Shown: positions 24,508 through 33,639, counted from the first letter of the stretch. The stretch is DNA of 64,000 nt from Gynuella sp. (GCA_028282465.1 JANQHX010000063.1:1-64000); one strand, 5' to 3'. Notes: generated from the letters alone by a model not told the origin. Made by a program: numbers and translations.

Positions 24508-24846
24508 TTAGGCTGGAACCACCTGCCCACGGTAGGTTCGAGTCTTTTTAGGTAAGTTCGCTGGGTCTATCGCCTCTGAAGGCTTAGCCTCAACCGCCAT
24601 GACTTTACCTCGATACACCTTGAACTCTTGAGGCTCAAACTCCTCAAAGATCGGCTTCAGTTTTTCAAAAGCACGAGTTAACTGTGGGTCGCGAGTCTTG
24701 TTTTCGTAAGCGAGGAGCTTTATGACGTCAGAAATGCCCGATATGCGAATGTCTTCGCCAAATTCTGATCTCACTCGCTTACGGATTGATTGTATCAATC
24801 GATAGTTTTCTGGTTTTAATAACCAATTTTTGTCTGGGATAGCCAT
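24508..24846 (-). CDS. Small protein with WLLKPEN motif and two C-terminal YRG repeats
   Basis: A 112-residue basic, cytosolic protein of no family I recognise. Residues 8-70 align with the 74-aa protein encoded just upstream (24928-25152), sharing W-L/M-LKPEN-Y/F-R. By hand alignment 20 of 62 positions are identical. The C-terminal tail has two short repeats, VYRGKVMAV and TYRGQVVPA, absent from the paralogue; YRG(V) motifs also mark DUF4278 proteins of cyanobacteria. It is probably co-transcribed with the paralogue (81-base gap). Function unknown; a small nucleic-acid- or protein-binding adaptor is one guess. Confidence 0.6.
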   Translation of the reverse strand: MAIPDKNWLLKPENYRLIQSIRKRVRSEFGEDIRISGISDVIKLLAYENKTRDPQLTRAFEKLKPIFEEFEPQEFKVYRGKVMAVEAKPSEAIDPANLPKKTRTYRGQVVPA

Positions 24847-24927
24847 TGTTATTCTCTAAACTTAATTATAATTTTGGTATAAGTTCAGAGCAAAAATGTT
24901 GCCATAGAATGGCAGTGTCATGAAAGC

Positions 24928-25152
24928 TTAGTGAAGAGAGTTGGCCTCTAGTAATCTCCACATTTCTTCTGCCATTACTTTCATTCTCGGGTTACGGCTG
25001 TGTCTAGCTAATTCTATTAAGCTTCTAACAGTATTCTCATCATTTATATGGACATCTTGCCCCGTTTCATCCCTTACTCCATTACGAAGGCGTTTTAACT
25101 TGCGAAAATTTTCTGGTTTTAACATCCATGAATCTGAGAGTTGCTGTAACAT
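24928..25152 (-). CDS. Small WMLKPEN-motif protein, paralogue of the gene at 24508
   Basis: A 74-residue, largely helical protein. W9-M-L-K-P-E-N15 and the pattern RxxVRxExGxDxxI followed by R-N-P align with the 112-aa neighbour, but the protein stops where that one continues into its YRG tail. The two clearly come from a duplication. The 186-bp upstream gap is shared with the divergent HIT gene and must hold its promoter. No known domain. Confidence 0.58.
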   Translation of the reverse strand: MLQQLSDSWMLKPENFRKLKRLRNGVRDETGQDVHINDENTVRSLIELARHSRNPRMKVMAEEMWRLLEANSLH

Positions 25153-25338
25153 AAAATCACCTAAATCAGTTAATGCAAGAAAAGCGTCCTTCCAAGGTCG
25201 CCATAAATATCGTTTATAACATTAGTTCTGATCTGTACTTCTGCAAATTAATATTGCCTAAAGGCAATTATTTACTTAGTTTTTAGAGACCAAGTCTCTG
25301 ACTTTCACCCAAATTAAGAGAAGGAATACAAAAAAACC

Positions 25339-25764
25339 ATGTTTGTATTGGATGATCGACTCAAGTCTGATTGTGTCGAAGTAGGGGAGTTAATGCTTTG
25401 CAAAATTTTATTGATGAAAGACGCAAACTACCCATGGGTGATATTAGTGCCAATGAGGGAAGATATTTCTGAAATATACGAACTGGACGAGCTTGATCAG
25501 GAGCAGCTCATCTGGGAATCAACCTATGTTTCCAAAGTGCTTTCAAGCATTTTTTTAGCGGATAAAATGAACATTGCAGCCCTGGGGAATGTAGTGGCTC
25601 AATTACATATCCACCATGTGGTTAGAACGACGGATGACCCTGCTTGGCCTAACCCTGTATGGGGAGCTGTGCCTGCTAAAGGTTACTTAAAGGATGCATT
25701 GGACGAACGGGTAAAGATGATTCGTGAAGCCATGACCACTTCCGTTTTTAAAACCCCTGAATAA
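25339..25764 (+). CDS. HIT-family protein with a Gln-for-His triad
   Basis: A 141-residue histidine-triad nucleotide-binding protein. The motif reads QLHIHHVVRT where classic HIT has HxHxH. The first His is Gln, as is usual in one bacterial subgroup often annotated as diadenosine tetraphosphate hydrolase-like. The N-terminal strand-turn ANYPWVILVPMREDISEIYELD fits the fold. It probably hydrolyses nucleotide conjugates in the cytoplasm; the substrate is unknown. It is followed 20 bases later by the DUF924 gene. Confidence 0.88.
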   Translation: MFVLDDRLKSDCVEVGELMLCKILLMKDANYPWVILVPMREDISEIYELDELDQEQLIWESTYVSKVLSSIFLADKMNIAALGNVVAQLHIHHVVRTTDDPAWPNPVWGAVPAKGYLKDALDERVKMIREAMTTSVFKTPE

Positions 25765-25784
25765 TCGAGACAAAGGAACACATC

Positions 25785-26390
25785 TTGGTAGATTTTCAAA
25801 CAGTTATTGATTTTTGGTTCGGCGACTTAGACTCAAACGGAATGGCTGACAATTCCCGTTCCTCTCTGTGGTGGCGTTCAACCCCAGAGTTTGATGAAGT
25901 AATAAGGGCTCAATTTTCAAAACTGCATCAAGAAATTATTTCGGGTGGCTGTACCTCTTGGTTAGATGATGCCTATGGCGCTTTGGCATACATTCTCGTG
26001 TTAGATCAGTTTTCCAGAAATCTTTACAGGGGAAATCCGCAAGCATTTTCAGGTGATGCCATGGCAGTGCTCGCAACAAAGCACAGTATCAATCATGGTT
26101 ATTTAACCGAGCTTCCTCCGATAATGTCGGTGTTTCTGCTGATGCCCCTAATGCATTCTGAAGACTTGGATGATCAAAGGTTATCTTTGCAATATTTTGG
26201 TAACCTAGAGGCTGCTACTGAAGGTGAAGTAAAAAAGCTCGTAACGGCGTCTGCTGAATCTGCCAAGTCCCATGCGGAAATTGTGATGCAGTTTGGTCGA
26301 TATCCCCACAGAAACAAGGCTTTGGGCAGAGAGACTAGCGCTGAAGAAGTTATCTATCTAGAATCGGGCGGTCAGCGGTTTGGCCAATAA
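25785..26390 (+). CDS. DUF924 family protein
   Basis: A 201-residue, all-helical TPR-like DUF924 protein. It begins with VIDFWFGDLDSNG and has SSLWWRSTPEFDEVIRAQF, ALAYILVLDQFSRNLYRGNP, VFLLMPLMHSEDLDDQRLS and FGRYPHRNKALGRETSAEE, all family landmarks. A TTG start is chosen because AAGGA lies seven bases before it and no ATG fits. No biochemical function is established for the family that I know of. Confidence 0.88.
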   Translation: MVDFQTVIDFWFGDLDSNGMADNSRSSLWWRSTPEFDEVIRAQFSKLHQEIISGGCTSWLDDAYGALAYILVLDQFSRNLYRGNPQAFSGDAMAVLATKHSINHGYLTELPPIMSVFLLMPLMHSEDLDDQRLSLQYFGNLEAATEGEVKKLVTASAESAKSHAEIVMQFGRYPHRNKALGRETSAEEVIYLESGGQRFGQ

Positions 26391-26490
26391 TTTGTATAGA
26401 TAAGTTGTTTTTGTTCACCAAATATTCAACTTCATGAAATAAAAGTGTCATGTGACAGCTCTAATCTGCGCAAAAGCATGGAGAAAGCAA

Positions 26491-27009
26491 ATGAAGATGC
26501 TGCAGACCATTCATAGCCTAGATGTGACTACCTTTACGTGGTGTATGGGTAGAAAAAACAGAGAGTTCTTTACGAAAACTAGCAAGCTAGTTTCGAAGAC
26601 TGCCGATGGGCATATTTATGTTTTGCTTGGTCTTATTTTGCTCTATTTGGGTGAAATGTCTTTATTCTATGCACTGGGTTTGGCGTTTGTTATTGAAAGG
26701 GCTATCTATTTTGTTTTAAAGAATAGCCTTAAACGTAATAGACCCGAACAAGCCCTTCAAAACTTTCAAAGCTTTATTACACCGTCAGACAAGTTTAGTT
26801 TTCCATCGGGCCACACCTCAGGCGCTTTCCTAGTCGCAACATTCTTTTATTTTTTATTTCCGGAATTGGCACCCATTCTTTTTACCTGGGGCGTATCCGT
26901 TGCCCTCGCCAGAATATTCTTGGGTGTTCATTTTCCAACTGATACCCTAATGGGCGCATTGCTAGGATCTGGAACCGCTATTTTTGTTATTAAGGTAATG
27001 ATACTTTGA
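26491..27009 (+). CDS. PAP2-superfamily phosphatase
   Basis: A 172-residue membrane phosphatase with four to five transmembrane helices. The tripartite acid-phosphatase motif is present: KNSLKRNRP, PSGHTSGAF, and SVALARIFLGVHFPTD. It probably dephosphorylates a lipid such as undecaprenyl pyrophosphate or phosphatidic acid on the periplasmic face. The ATG at 26491 has GGAG (26480-26483) seven bases upstream; a GTG 13 codons earlier lacks one. It overlaps the glycosyltransferase start by four bases, so both are translated together. Confidence 0.88.
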   Translation: MKMLQTIHSLDVTTFTWCMGRKNREFFTKTSKLVSKTADGHIYVLLGLILLYLGEMSLFYALGLAFVIERAIYFVLKNSLKRNRPEQALQNFQSFITPSDKFSFPSGHTSGAFLVATFFYFLFPELAPILFTWGVSVALARIFLGVHFPTDTLMGALLGSGTAIFVIKVMIL

Positions 27010-28082
27010 AAATTCTTTATGGAGTTCAGGCCACAGGAAATGGCCACATTACTCGTGCTCGCTCGTTAGCACCAGAGTTAAAAAAGAAAGGCTTGGAAGT
27101 TGATTACTTGTTTTCAGGCCGTCGCAAAGAAGAGTTATTCGATATGGAGGTCTTTGGAGACTATAGAGTTTGCAAAGGCATGACCTTCATAACAGCTGAC
27201 GGAAAAGTTCAGTATTTAAAAACCTTTCAAGACGCTAGCTTAAGACAGCTTTGGAAAGATATTAGAAGCCTAGATCTTTCTCAGTACGATTTAGTGATCA
27301 CGGATTACGAACCCGTTACGGCTTGGGCTGCTAAGTTACAGAAAAAGCCGGTCATTGGAGTTGGACATCAATACGCATTCAATTTTGAAGTGCCCTTGTG
27401 TTCAAGCGGTGTGATGGCCGAGTGGGTTATGCGTTGGTTTGCCCCTGCTAAACTGAGTTTGGGCGTGCATTGGCATCATTTCAACGCGCCAATTCTTCCA
27501 CCTATTATTCATACTCAACCTAACGACCTAGAAGAAGACTCAAAGTCTGTGTTGGTTTACCTACCCTTTGAAAACTCCCGTAAGGTAATGGAATTACTGA
27601 AGCCATTCAAAGGCTGGAAGTTTAGACTGCATTGCAAGGACGTTAGCCCAGGTGAGTACGGCAATGTTGAAGTGTTCCCTTTCTCAAGAGATGGATTCCA
27701 AACGAACCTGAAAGAGTGTCAATCTGTGCTCTGTAATGCAGGGTTTGAGCTGGTTTCAGAGGCTTTGCACCTTGGTAAGCGGGTGTTGGTTAAGCCGCTA
27801 TCCGGACAGATGGAACAAGCGTCAAATGCCAAAGCATTGGATCAGCTTTCTTTCGCATGGAAAATGAACCATCTAAACCCAGAAACCATTGAAAAATGGT
27901 TGTCCGAAGCGGAAGTCATTCAGGTGAATTATCCGCCAGTTGCAGAAGCCATTGCTGAATGGTTGTTAGCTGGAACATTGGAAGATGCACAAACCTTGGC
28001 TGACCAATTGTGGAGCCAAGTTCATAGTCCACAGCGGCCTGATTTATTTCAGGAATCCATATCAGGCACTGCTTTCGCTTGA
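27006..28082 (+). CDS. MJ1255/VC2487-family glycosyltransferase
   Basis: A 358-residue GT-B glycosyltransferase of the COG1819 type. The N-terminus MKILYGVQATGNGHITRARS is the hallmark of the MJ1255/VC2487 group, and the C-terminal donor-site region reads LCNAGFELVSEALHLGKRVL. It has no membrane helix, so it acts at the cytoplasmic face on an unknown acceptor, possibly a lipid. The TTG start overlaps the PAP2 stop (TTGA). The PAP2 neighbour suggests a shared glycolipid or lipid-carrier task. Confidence 0.85.
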   Translation: MKILYGVQATGNGHITRARSLAPELKKKGLEVDYLFSGRRKEELFDMEVFGDYRVCKGMTFITADGKVQYLKTFQDASLRQLWKDIRSLDLSQYDLVITDYEPVTAWAAKLQKKPVIGVGHQYAFNFEVPLCSSGVMAEWVMRWFAPAKLSLGVHWHHFNAPILPPIIHTQPNDLEEDSKSVLVYLPFENSRKVMELLKPFKGWKFRLHCKDVSPGEYGNVEVFPFSRDGFQTNLKECQSVLCNAGFELVSEALHLGKRVLVKPLSGQMEQASNAKALDQLSFAWKMNHLNPETIEKWLSEAEVIQVNYPPVAEAIAEWLLAGTLEDAQTLADQLWSQVHSPQRPDLFQESISGTAFA

Positions 28083-28201
28083 GGCTTAAGCCATCCATCA
28101 ACTAGGGCTTAGTTAGTATTTAGTTATAAACTGATTTAATTAAGCTCTCGTGATACTCTTCTTATTAATTTCCTCATTAACATTCATTAAGGATCAGCCG
28201 C

Positions 28202-29044
28202 ATGGGTAAGTGGTTAGGGACGCTTTTAGTCGTAATATTATTGTCAGGATGTGCGTCATTAGAAACAGTTATTGATATGCAGAAACCAGATGCCAAAGTT
28301 GTGGCGGCACGGTTAACGGGAATCAACTTTGATGAAGTTACTCTAGAATTTGATTTAGAACTGAATAACCCTAACCCAATTGCTATCAATTCTTCAGGAT
28401 TTACCTATGACTTAGCCTTAGAGGGGAATCCATTTTTAGCCGTTGATAAATCGACTCAAGAAATTTCTATCCCAGCTACCGGAACTTCAATCATCAACTT
28501 ACCGGTAGCCATCAGTTTCGTTGACGCCTTTAACTTGATTTCCTCTCTTAAGGAAAAAGATGAATTCAGTTATGAAATGGTTGTTGGATTCGTGTTTGAA
28601 CTACCAGTTATTGGTAATTTTTCGGTTCCTGTTAAACACCAAGGTTCAGTTCCTATTCCTAAATTACCTAAAGTGGAATTAAAAGTTGCAGAACTAAAGG
28701 GGTTTAGTTTTGCTGGTGCAGAGTTTCTGATAGGTTTAGAAATAGAAAACCAAAGCAAGTTTTCAATGCTTGTAAACCAATTGGATTATCAAATTGAGTT
28801 AGGGGATTTTAGCCTTGCCAGTGGAGCGCTGAGCAACCGTGAAATCACAGGAAAGGAGTCAAAGCTTCTACAATTTCCAATAAAAGTAAGCTTCCTTGAA
28901 TCTGGCTTGGCATTATATAACGCGTTGAAATCCAATCAACTTCCAGATGTAAACTTCAAAAGCTCCATGGATATACAGCCTGATATCGATCTCTTTGACA
29001 GCTTCAAGAGAGATTATGATTTAACTCTCAAGCTTTCAAAATAG
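28202..29044 (+). CDS. LEA-type-2 (WHy domain) lipoprotein
   Basis: A 280-residue lipoprotein. The signal peptide ends in lipobox LSGC (Cys17). Two tandem LEA2/WHy domains follow: one around LTGINFDEVTLEFDLELNNPNPIAI (about 40-140), the other around AELKGFSFAGAEFLIGLEIENQSKF (about 160-275). In plants and bacteria WHy domains are linked to desiccation or stress protection and can bind and shield membranes or proteins. It is a single gene, convergent with the polyphosphate enzyme downstream. Confidence 0.85.
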   Translation: MGKWLGTLLVVILLSGCASLETVIDMQKPDAKVVAARLTGINFDEVTLEFDLELNNPNPIAINSSGFTYDLALEGNPFLAVDKSTQEISIPATGTSIINLPVAISFVDAFNLISSLKEKDEFSYEMVVGFVFELPVIGNFSVPVKHQGSVPIPKLPKVELKVAELKGFSFAGAEFLIGLEIENQSKFSMLVNQLDYQIELGDFSLASGALSNREITGKESKLLQFPIKVSFLESGLALYNALKSNQLPDVNFKSSMDIQPDIDLFDSFKRDYDLTLKLSK

Positions 29045-29069
29045 CTTAAGTAGTTGGTTGAATTAGTAT

Positions 29070-30530
29070 CTATGATCGTCGGTTAATCATTTTTTTAATC
29101 GACGATGTGGTGATTTCTAATACGCTAATTCTTGACATTAACTTGCTGTCACTGCTGATGACATGCCAAGGATTCTTCTTTGTGCCTGTGTATTCAATCA
29201 TGTCTTCAACAGCTTTAACATATTCGTCCCAACGGCTGCGATTTCGATAATCTTCATCGGTGATCTTAAACTGTTTATGGGGTGTCACTTCTCGTTCTTT
29301 GAATCTCCTTAGTTGCTCTTCTTTGCTAATGTTGATCCAGAATTTTAAAACAAGCACGCCATGACTCTTCAGTTGTTTTTCAAAATCCTTTATTTCTGAA
29401 TAGGCTCTTTTCCATTCGAATTCAGATGCAAAACCTTCAATACGTTCAACCAATACTCTGCCATACCAACTACGATCAAAAATGGTTAAGTGGCCGTTAC
29501 GGGGAACATGTTTCCAGAATCTCCAAAGGTAGTGATGACGATATTCTTCCTCCGAGGGCTTGGCTATGGGCCTTATTCTATAAAACCCTGCATCTAAGGG
29601 TGCCACCAATCTACGAATAGCCCCGCCTTTACCTGCTGCATCCCAACCCTCAAAGGCTACAACAATGGGGATGCTAAGCCTTTGAACATCGAACATTTGT
29701 TTTCTGAGAATTTCTTGGAGTTCTGCAAGTCGAGCCTTGTACTCGTCTTCTTTATAAGAAACGACTTTTTCTGGAAATTCTAAATGGGTCGAATTAGATG
29801 GTGACCATTTTAGTTTGGGAGTGGGTTTAGGTGCGCTATCAAGCCATGTTTCAATTTGATCTGCGATGGTATTGCCAATGGCTATGTCTCTTGATTTAGC
29901 ATCTGAACCGTCGTAGATCTGCCAAGCTCTGTTAGGGTTACTGGTTTTGGCCAATGTTGAGCTTATGGTTTCAACTGCAAAGTCATAGTTTCTCAGTGCC
30001 AGTTCGTCCTTAATATCGAAAAAAGGTGTGTCTCTAATTTCCATAAGTCTATTGGTTAGTTCTGCTTTTGAGATATGCAACCAGCATTTAATCACGAGGG
30101 CGCCATCATCGATCAGAGACTGTTCAAAGTTATTGATGTAATCAATTCTTTTAGACAGCTTACTCTTTTTAATTTCGCCATTTAGAAATTGAACGATTGA
30201 GACACTGGTCCAGTCCCTTAAATACACGGCAATTTCACCTGCGCCGGGAAGGTCTCTCCAGAAGCGCCAAAAGAAAGGCTTAGCTTCGTCTTCATGCTGT
30301 GAAGGCCCGTAAGCATTCACGGATAAGAATCTGGGGTCTAGCCATTTGCTGAGTCGGTTAATCGCTTCATGACGTCCAGACCTATCATCCCCTGCAATCA
30401 CTATAATCACTGGTTTCTTCGCCTGTTGTACCCGTAATTGAGCTTGCAGCAGTCGTGATCTTATTTTTTGCTCCAAATCTTTGTAATCAGATTTGTTCAC
30501 TTGGTCATGGTTAATTAATTGTTTTAGCAT
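29070..30530 (-). CDS. pap: Polyphosphate:AMP phosphotransferase (two-domain PPK2)
   Basis: A 486-residue enzyme that transfers phosphate from polyphosphate to AMP, giving ADP. Two PPK2 domains are in tandem. The N-terminal P-loop is weakened (VIAGDDRSGRHEA); the C-terminal one is intact (AFEGWDAAGKGGAIRRL), followed by the lid RSWYGRVLVERIEGF and IERFKEREVTP-like residues. In class II PPK2 only the C-terminal domain is catalytic, which fits. The ATG at 30530 has AGGAA seven bases upstream; a longer frame overlaps the divergent gene. Confidence 0.9.
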   Translation of the reverse strand: MLKQLINHDQVNKSDYKDLEQKIRSRLLQAQLRVQQAKKPVIIVIAGDDRSGRHEAINRLSKWLDPRFLSVNAYGPSQHEDEAKPFFWRFWRDLPGAGEIAVYLRDWTSVSIVQFLNGEIKKSKLSKRIDYINNFEQSLIDDGALVIKCWLHISKAELTNRLMEIRDTPFFDIKDELALRNYDFAVETISSTLAKTSNPNRAWQIYDGSDAKSRDIAIGNTIADQIETWLDSAPKPTPKLKWSPSNSTHLEFPEKVVSYKEDEYKARLAELQEILRKQMFDVQRLSIPIVVAFEGWDAAGKGGAIRRLVAPLDAGFYRIRPIAKPSEEEYRHHYLWRFWKHVPRNGHLTIFDRSWYGRVLVERIEGFASEFEWKRAYSEIKDFEKQLKSHGVLVLKFWINISKEEQLRRFKEREVTPHKQFKITDEDYRNRSRWDEYVKAVEDMIEYTGTKKNPWHVISSDSKLMSRISVLEITTSSIKKMINRRS

Positions 30531-30603
30531 GGTCTGTTCCTGGCTGGATGCATTCAATAATAATAGACCGTACTGACAACTCGCTTTGAGCGATGGGAGC
30601 TTT

Positions 30604-31050
30604 ATGAAACCCAAATCAATTTACAGCAGTGTTTTGGTGTCAATGCAATTTTTGTCCCTGCTGGTTAACTCGTTTCCACTAATGGAGGCGAAACAGGCTA
30701 ATTTACCCGGCTTAAGCCTACTTGCTATTGCTGTATTTATTGGACTATGGGCGGTCACCCGATTTGATTTTAAGAGTCTATCTATTTTTCCTGAAGTGAA
30801 AGCTCAGGCGAAGTTCATAGTTGTGGGGCCATATAAATGGATTCGACACCCCATGTATTTGGCACTGGTTATTTGGGCCGTGGGAAGTTTAATGCTTTCT
30901 CAAAACTGGATAGCACTCCTTGGTTTATTCATGTTGTTAATAGTATTGGTGTTAAAGATAAATTGGGAGGAGAATCAATTAGAAGCGACTTTTACAGATT
31001 ACTCCAGCTACAAAAAAGGTACTTCGCGGTTAATACCTGGTATTTGGTAG
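30604..31050 (+). CDS. Isoprenylcysteine carboxyl-methyltransferase-like membrane protein
   Basis: A 148-residue membrane protein with about four helices of the ICMT/phospholipid methyltransferase-like family. The C-terminal SAM-site signature is VVGPYKWIRHPMYLALVIW, followed by KINWEENQLEATFTDYSSYK. The acceptor in bacteria is unknown. The ATG at 30604 is chosen because GGGAG lies five bases before it; the frame opens 18 bases upstream without an ATG or site. It is divergent from pap, 73 bases away. Confidence 0.85.
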   Translation: MKPKSIYSSVLVSMQFLSLLVNSFPLMEAKQANLPGLSLLAIAVFIGLWAVTRFDFKSLSIFPEVKAQAKFIVVGPYKWIRHPMYLALVIWAVGSLMLSQNWIALLGLFMLLIVLVLKINWEENQLEATFTDYSSYKKGTSRLIPGIW

Positions 31051-31055
31051 AGTAA

Positions 31056-31511
31056 TTAGAATTTATTTCTAAGCTGTCTGAATGAACGAACAATGGTATG
31101 AAAATAGGTTTCTGGTTGTTGCTCTCCCTGTATTAGAAAGCGGGTGATATCGCCTTCGGCATAATCCACTTCACATAGAATTAACGCACTTTGTCTTTGG
31201 TTTTTATTGTTCAGATAATCTAGATCAATATAGATTTGGTATTTACTTGAATCCTGAAAATATGAGGAAGAATGGGAATCAAATTGGCTGCGGGTTAGCT
31301 CTTGCCCAAGATAATTTAATCGTATCTCTTCGCGGCAAATTGAAATGGCTGTTTGCCAGTTAACTCGGCTCGTTGGAGTCGGATCCGCTTTATCGAATGA
31401 TAAATTATGCTCTTTCACTAGAAATAAAGTCACCGCAGAACTAACGATTGCCATTAGTAGTAAGCTGAGTACTAGTGCAATTTGATGGAAGTAGCGGTTT
31501 TGTGTTGCCAT
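31056..31511 (-). CDS. Single-pass membrane protein, unknown function
   Basis: A 151-residue protein with one N-terminal hydrophobic helix (about residues 10-30, IALVLSLLLMAIVSSAVTLF). The rest is a soluble, probably periplasmic domain with mixed charges (INWQTAISICREEIRLNYLG-like region, DSSKYQIYIDLDYL, ALILCEVDYAEGD). No family is recognised. The ATG at 31511 is preferred to a TTG seven codons upstream. It converges with the ICMT-like gene, five bases apart. Confidence 0.6.
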   Translation of the reverse strand: MATQNRYFHQIALVLSLLLMAIVSSAVTLFLVKEHNLSFDKADPTPTSRVNWQTAISICREEIRLNYLGQELTRSQFDSHSSSYFQDSSKYQIYIDLDYLNNKNQRQSALILCEVDYAEGDITRFLIQGEQQPETYFHTIVRSFRQLRNKF

Positions 31512-31800
31512 TAAGTAGGGGTTCCAAATCAATGAGTTAAAAGAGAGGCTTTATTTAACGGTTAATTGGGTTGACTGTTTAGTCTTTTTTACAATTCTTA
31601 ACGGTGTGGGCATAAATTGACCTTCAGGGTCATAAATTCAAACCTTAACCCAGGGGCTAACCGAGTTTTGTGGCTTAATTGATACCAGACTGATGCTGAA
31701 CGCCAGTTTTCGACAAAATTTGATCTTGCGCACACTGGATTTGTGTCGTTTCACTCGTTGTCAACAATCTTATTGGATGTAAATTGATCATAAGTTTAGA

Positions 31801-32799
31801 GTGGAATTATTCCCTTTATTGGCTTCGCTCATGACTAACCTAAGACCCCGCATCCACAAAGTGTCAGTGGTAATTCCATCTTTCAACAATTCAGAGATGG
31901 TCATCAGACTCATTCAATCCATTGCAACTTTGGAAAGGCCAATTAATTTTCAATTGGGTATTACAGTTGTGGATGATGGTTCAAGCTCTAAACATGCAAA
32001 GCTTCTGAGTACCTTAAGTAATAAAGGGGCTAAGGTTGTTAGGAGTGAAAAAAATAAAGGCAAACTTTTTTCAATTAACATGGGGATAGGTCAGAGCAAG
32101 GGAGACTGGTGTTGGGTGTTATCGCCTGAATTAGTCTGTGACAACCCGAAATCCTTGATCACTATTGATAATATGTTGCGGATGGGCCGGCAGATTATAT
32201 TGGGTCACGTCAGTTACTCTGAAAAAACCTTGCTGAATCAGGTTCATAATCTGAGACTCAACAAACTCGAAAAACTGTCTATTCAGCAGGCATTTGATAT
32301 TAATTGTTTTGTGGTCAATAAAGCTAAGTTTTTCTCATGTGGCGCTTTAGACACTGAGCTGGGTGCGGGGCGCATTGCTGAAATTGAATTCATAAATAAA
32401 TATCAACGCATTGTTTCTGAATCCGAGTGGGCAATTTCAGAATCACTGGTCATACGTTCAACGGGTGATCTTAAACTTCAAGACTGGTTTACAAAAGCAT
32501 TGGAAGATGGCAAAAATAACAGTGATGCGCTTTATAAGCGTTTTCCGACGGAATATAAAAAGAGCCGATATAAGTGGTTCGACTGTTTCGTGAATGAATC
32601 ATTCGTTGAAGCCCCAGTTAACCTAATATGTTCTAGAGCCGTTCACTCAAGAAAGAAAATCATTAGTCTAATTAGCTCATCAAAATGCCCAACAGTTATT
32701 GCAGGGTTTATACTTGAATTACTTTGGCTTTCTGTCTATCACGAGGGGACTCATCAACGGGAGCAGAAGCTTTCGGGGCTTAATAAAAAGCTAGCTTGA
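31801..32799 (+). CDS. GT2-family glycosyltransferase
   Basis: A 332-residue cytosolic protein with a GT-A fold. VSVVIPSFNNSEMVIRLIQS begins the nucleotide-binding domain and VVDDGSSSKHAKLL gives the early acidic residues. The usual DxD/acidic pair further on is poorly defined. No membrane anchor is evident. Sugar donor and acceptor are unknown and no capsule or O-antigen cluster surrounds it. The start is uncertain: a GTG at 31801 and an ATG at 31831 are both possible and neither has a good ribosome site. Confidence 0.78.
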   Translation: MELFPLLASLMTNLRPRIHKVSVVIPSFNNSEMVIRLIQSIATLERPINFQLGITVVDDGSSSKHAKLLSTLSNKGAKVVRSEKNKGKLFSINMGIGQSKGDWCWVLSPELVCDNPKSLITIDNMLRMGRQIILGHVSYSEKTLLNQVHNLRLNKLEKLSIQQAFDINCFVVNKAKFFSCGALDTELGAGRIAEIEFINKYQRIVSESEWAISESLVIRSTGDLKLQDWFTKALEDGKNNSDALYKRFPTEYKKSRYKWFDCFVNESFVEAPVNLICSRAVHSRKKIISLISSSKCPTVIAGFILELLWLSVYHEGTHQREQKLSGLNKKLA

Positions 32800-32820
32800 T
32801 GACTCGCAAGACAGTGCATT

Positions 32821-33546
32821 TTATTTTTTAAGCTTTTGTATTCCAGACAATATACCTCTAAAGATTTGCACTTCTTTTTTTTCCGGTTGAGCTCTCAGAA
32901 AAAATCGTTTAATTCTTTCCATGCTCAGTCCCTGATGCTTGGTGTTCAAAAAGCCGATATCAGTCAGAGTTTGTTCTAAATGATTCAGTAGATGACCGAG
33001 CTCTTCTTGTGTTGGCAGTTTTTGCTTAGGCTTTTCTAACTGCAACCCAGAATTTTTAAATATCTCATAACATAAAACTTGTATCGCTGCTGCAATATTT
33101 AACACCGGGTATTCTGGGTTTGCCGGTATATTCACTTGAAAGCCACATTGACTGATCTCGTCGTTATGCAGACCCATTCTCTCTCTTCCGAATACCAGTG
33201 CGACTTGTTCTCCAGAATTTGAATGTGTGTTGAGTTTCAAGGCACAAGACTCTGGTGTTAAAGGTGGGATGCTCAATGTTCTATCCCTAGCACTGGTGCC
33301 CACTACCACAGTGCAGTCAGCCAAGGCCTCAGACAGTTCATTAACTATTGTTGCGTTGTCTAAAACATCTTTAGCGTTAGAGGCCATGGCTTCGGCTTCA
33401 GCGCTGGGAAAGTCCACAGGTGACACTAACCAAAGATTGTTTAAACCCATGGTTTTCATGGCTCTTGCAGCAGAGCCTATGTTTCCTGGATGAAAGGTTT
33501 GTACCAGTACGATTCGAATATTTGAAAGGTCTACAGATTGTGTCAT
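32821..33546 (-). CDS. trmJ: tRNA (cytidine/uridine-2'-O-)methyltransferase TrmJ
   Basis: A 241-residue SPOUT methyltransferase that methylates the 2'-OH of nucleotide 32 in the tRNA anticodon loop. Residues about 8-165 form the knotted SAM-binding domain: RIVLVQTFHPGNIGSAARAMK, LVFGRERMGLHNDEI and PVLNIAAAIQVLCYEIF, the family's motifs 1-3. The C-terminal helical extension fits TrmJ dimers. The length equals the E. coli enzyme within a few residues. Confidence 0.93.
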   Translation of the reverse strand: MTQSVDLSNIRIVLVQTFHPGNIGSAARAMKTMGLNNLWLVSPVDFPSAEAEAMASNAKDVLDNATIVNELSEALADCTVVVGTSARDRTLSIPPLTPESCALKLNTHSNSGEQVALVFGRERMGLHNDEISQCGFQVNIPANPEYPVLNIAAAIQVLCYEIFKNSGLQLEKPKQKLPTQEELGHLLNHLEQTLTDIGFLNTKHQGLSMERIKRFFLRAQPEKKEVQIFRGILSGIQKLKK

Positions 33547-33606
33547 TAACTACTCTGGCGAGATAAACCGGGAGCGGGATTGTAATGACGGAAAGTACCT
33601 GTGGCA

Positions 33607-33630
33607 AACTGGCCGTTTGCGCGGCCAGTT
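33607..33630 (-). terminator. Hairpin after the Yip1 gene
   Basis: AACTGGCCG (33607-33615) pairs perfectly with CGGCCAGTT (33622-33630). It lies ten bases beyond the Yip1-gene stop on the minus strand. No long T-run follows, so termination may be incomplete before trmJ. Confidence 0.5.
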
Positions 33631-33639
33631 CAATGGGGT

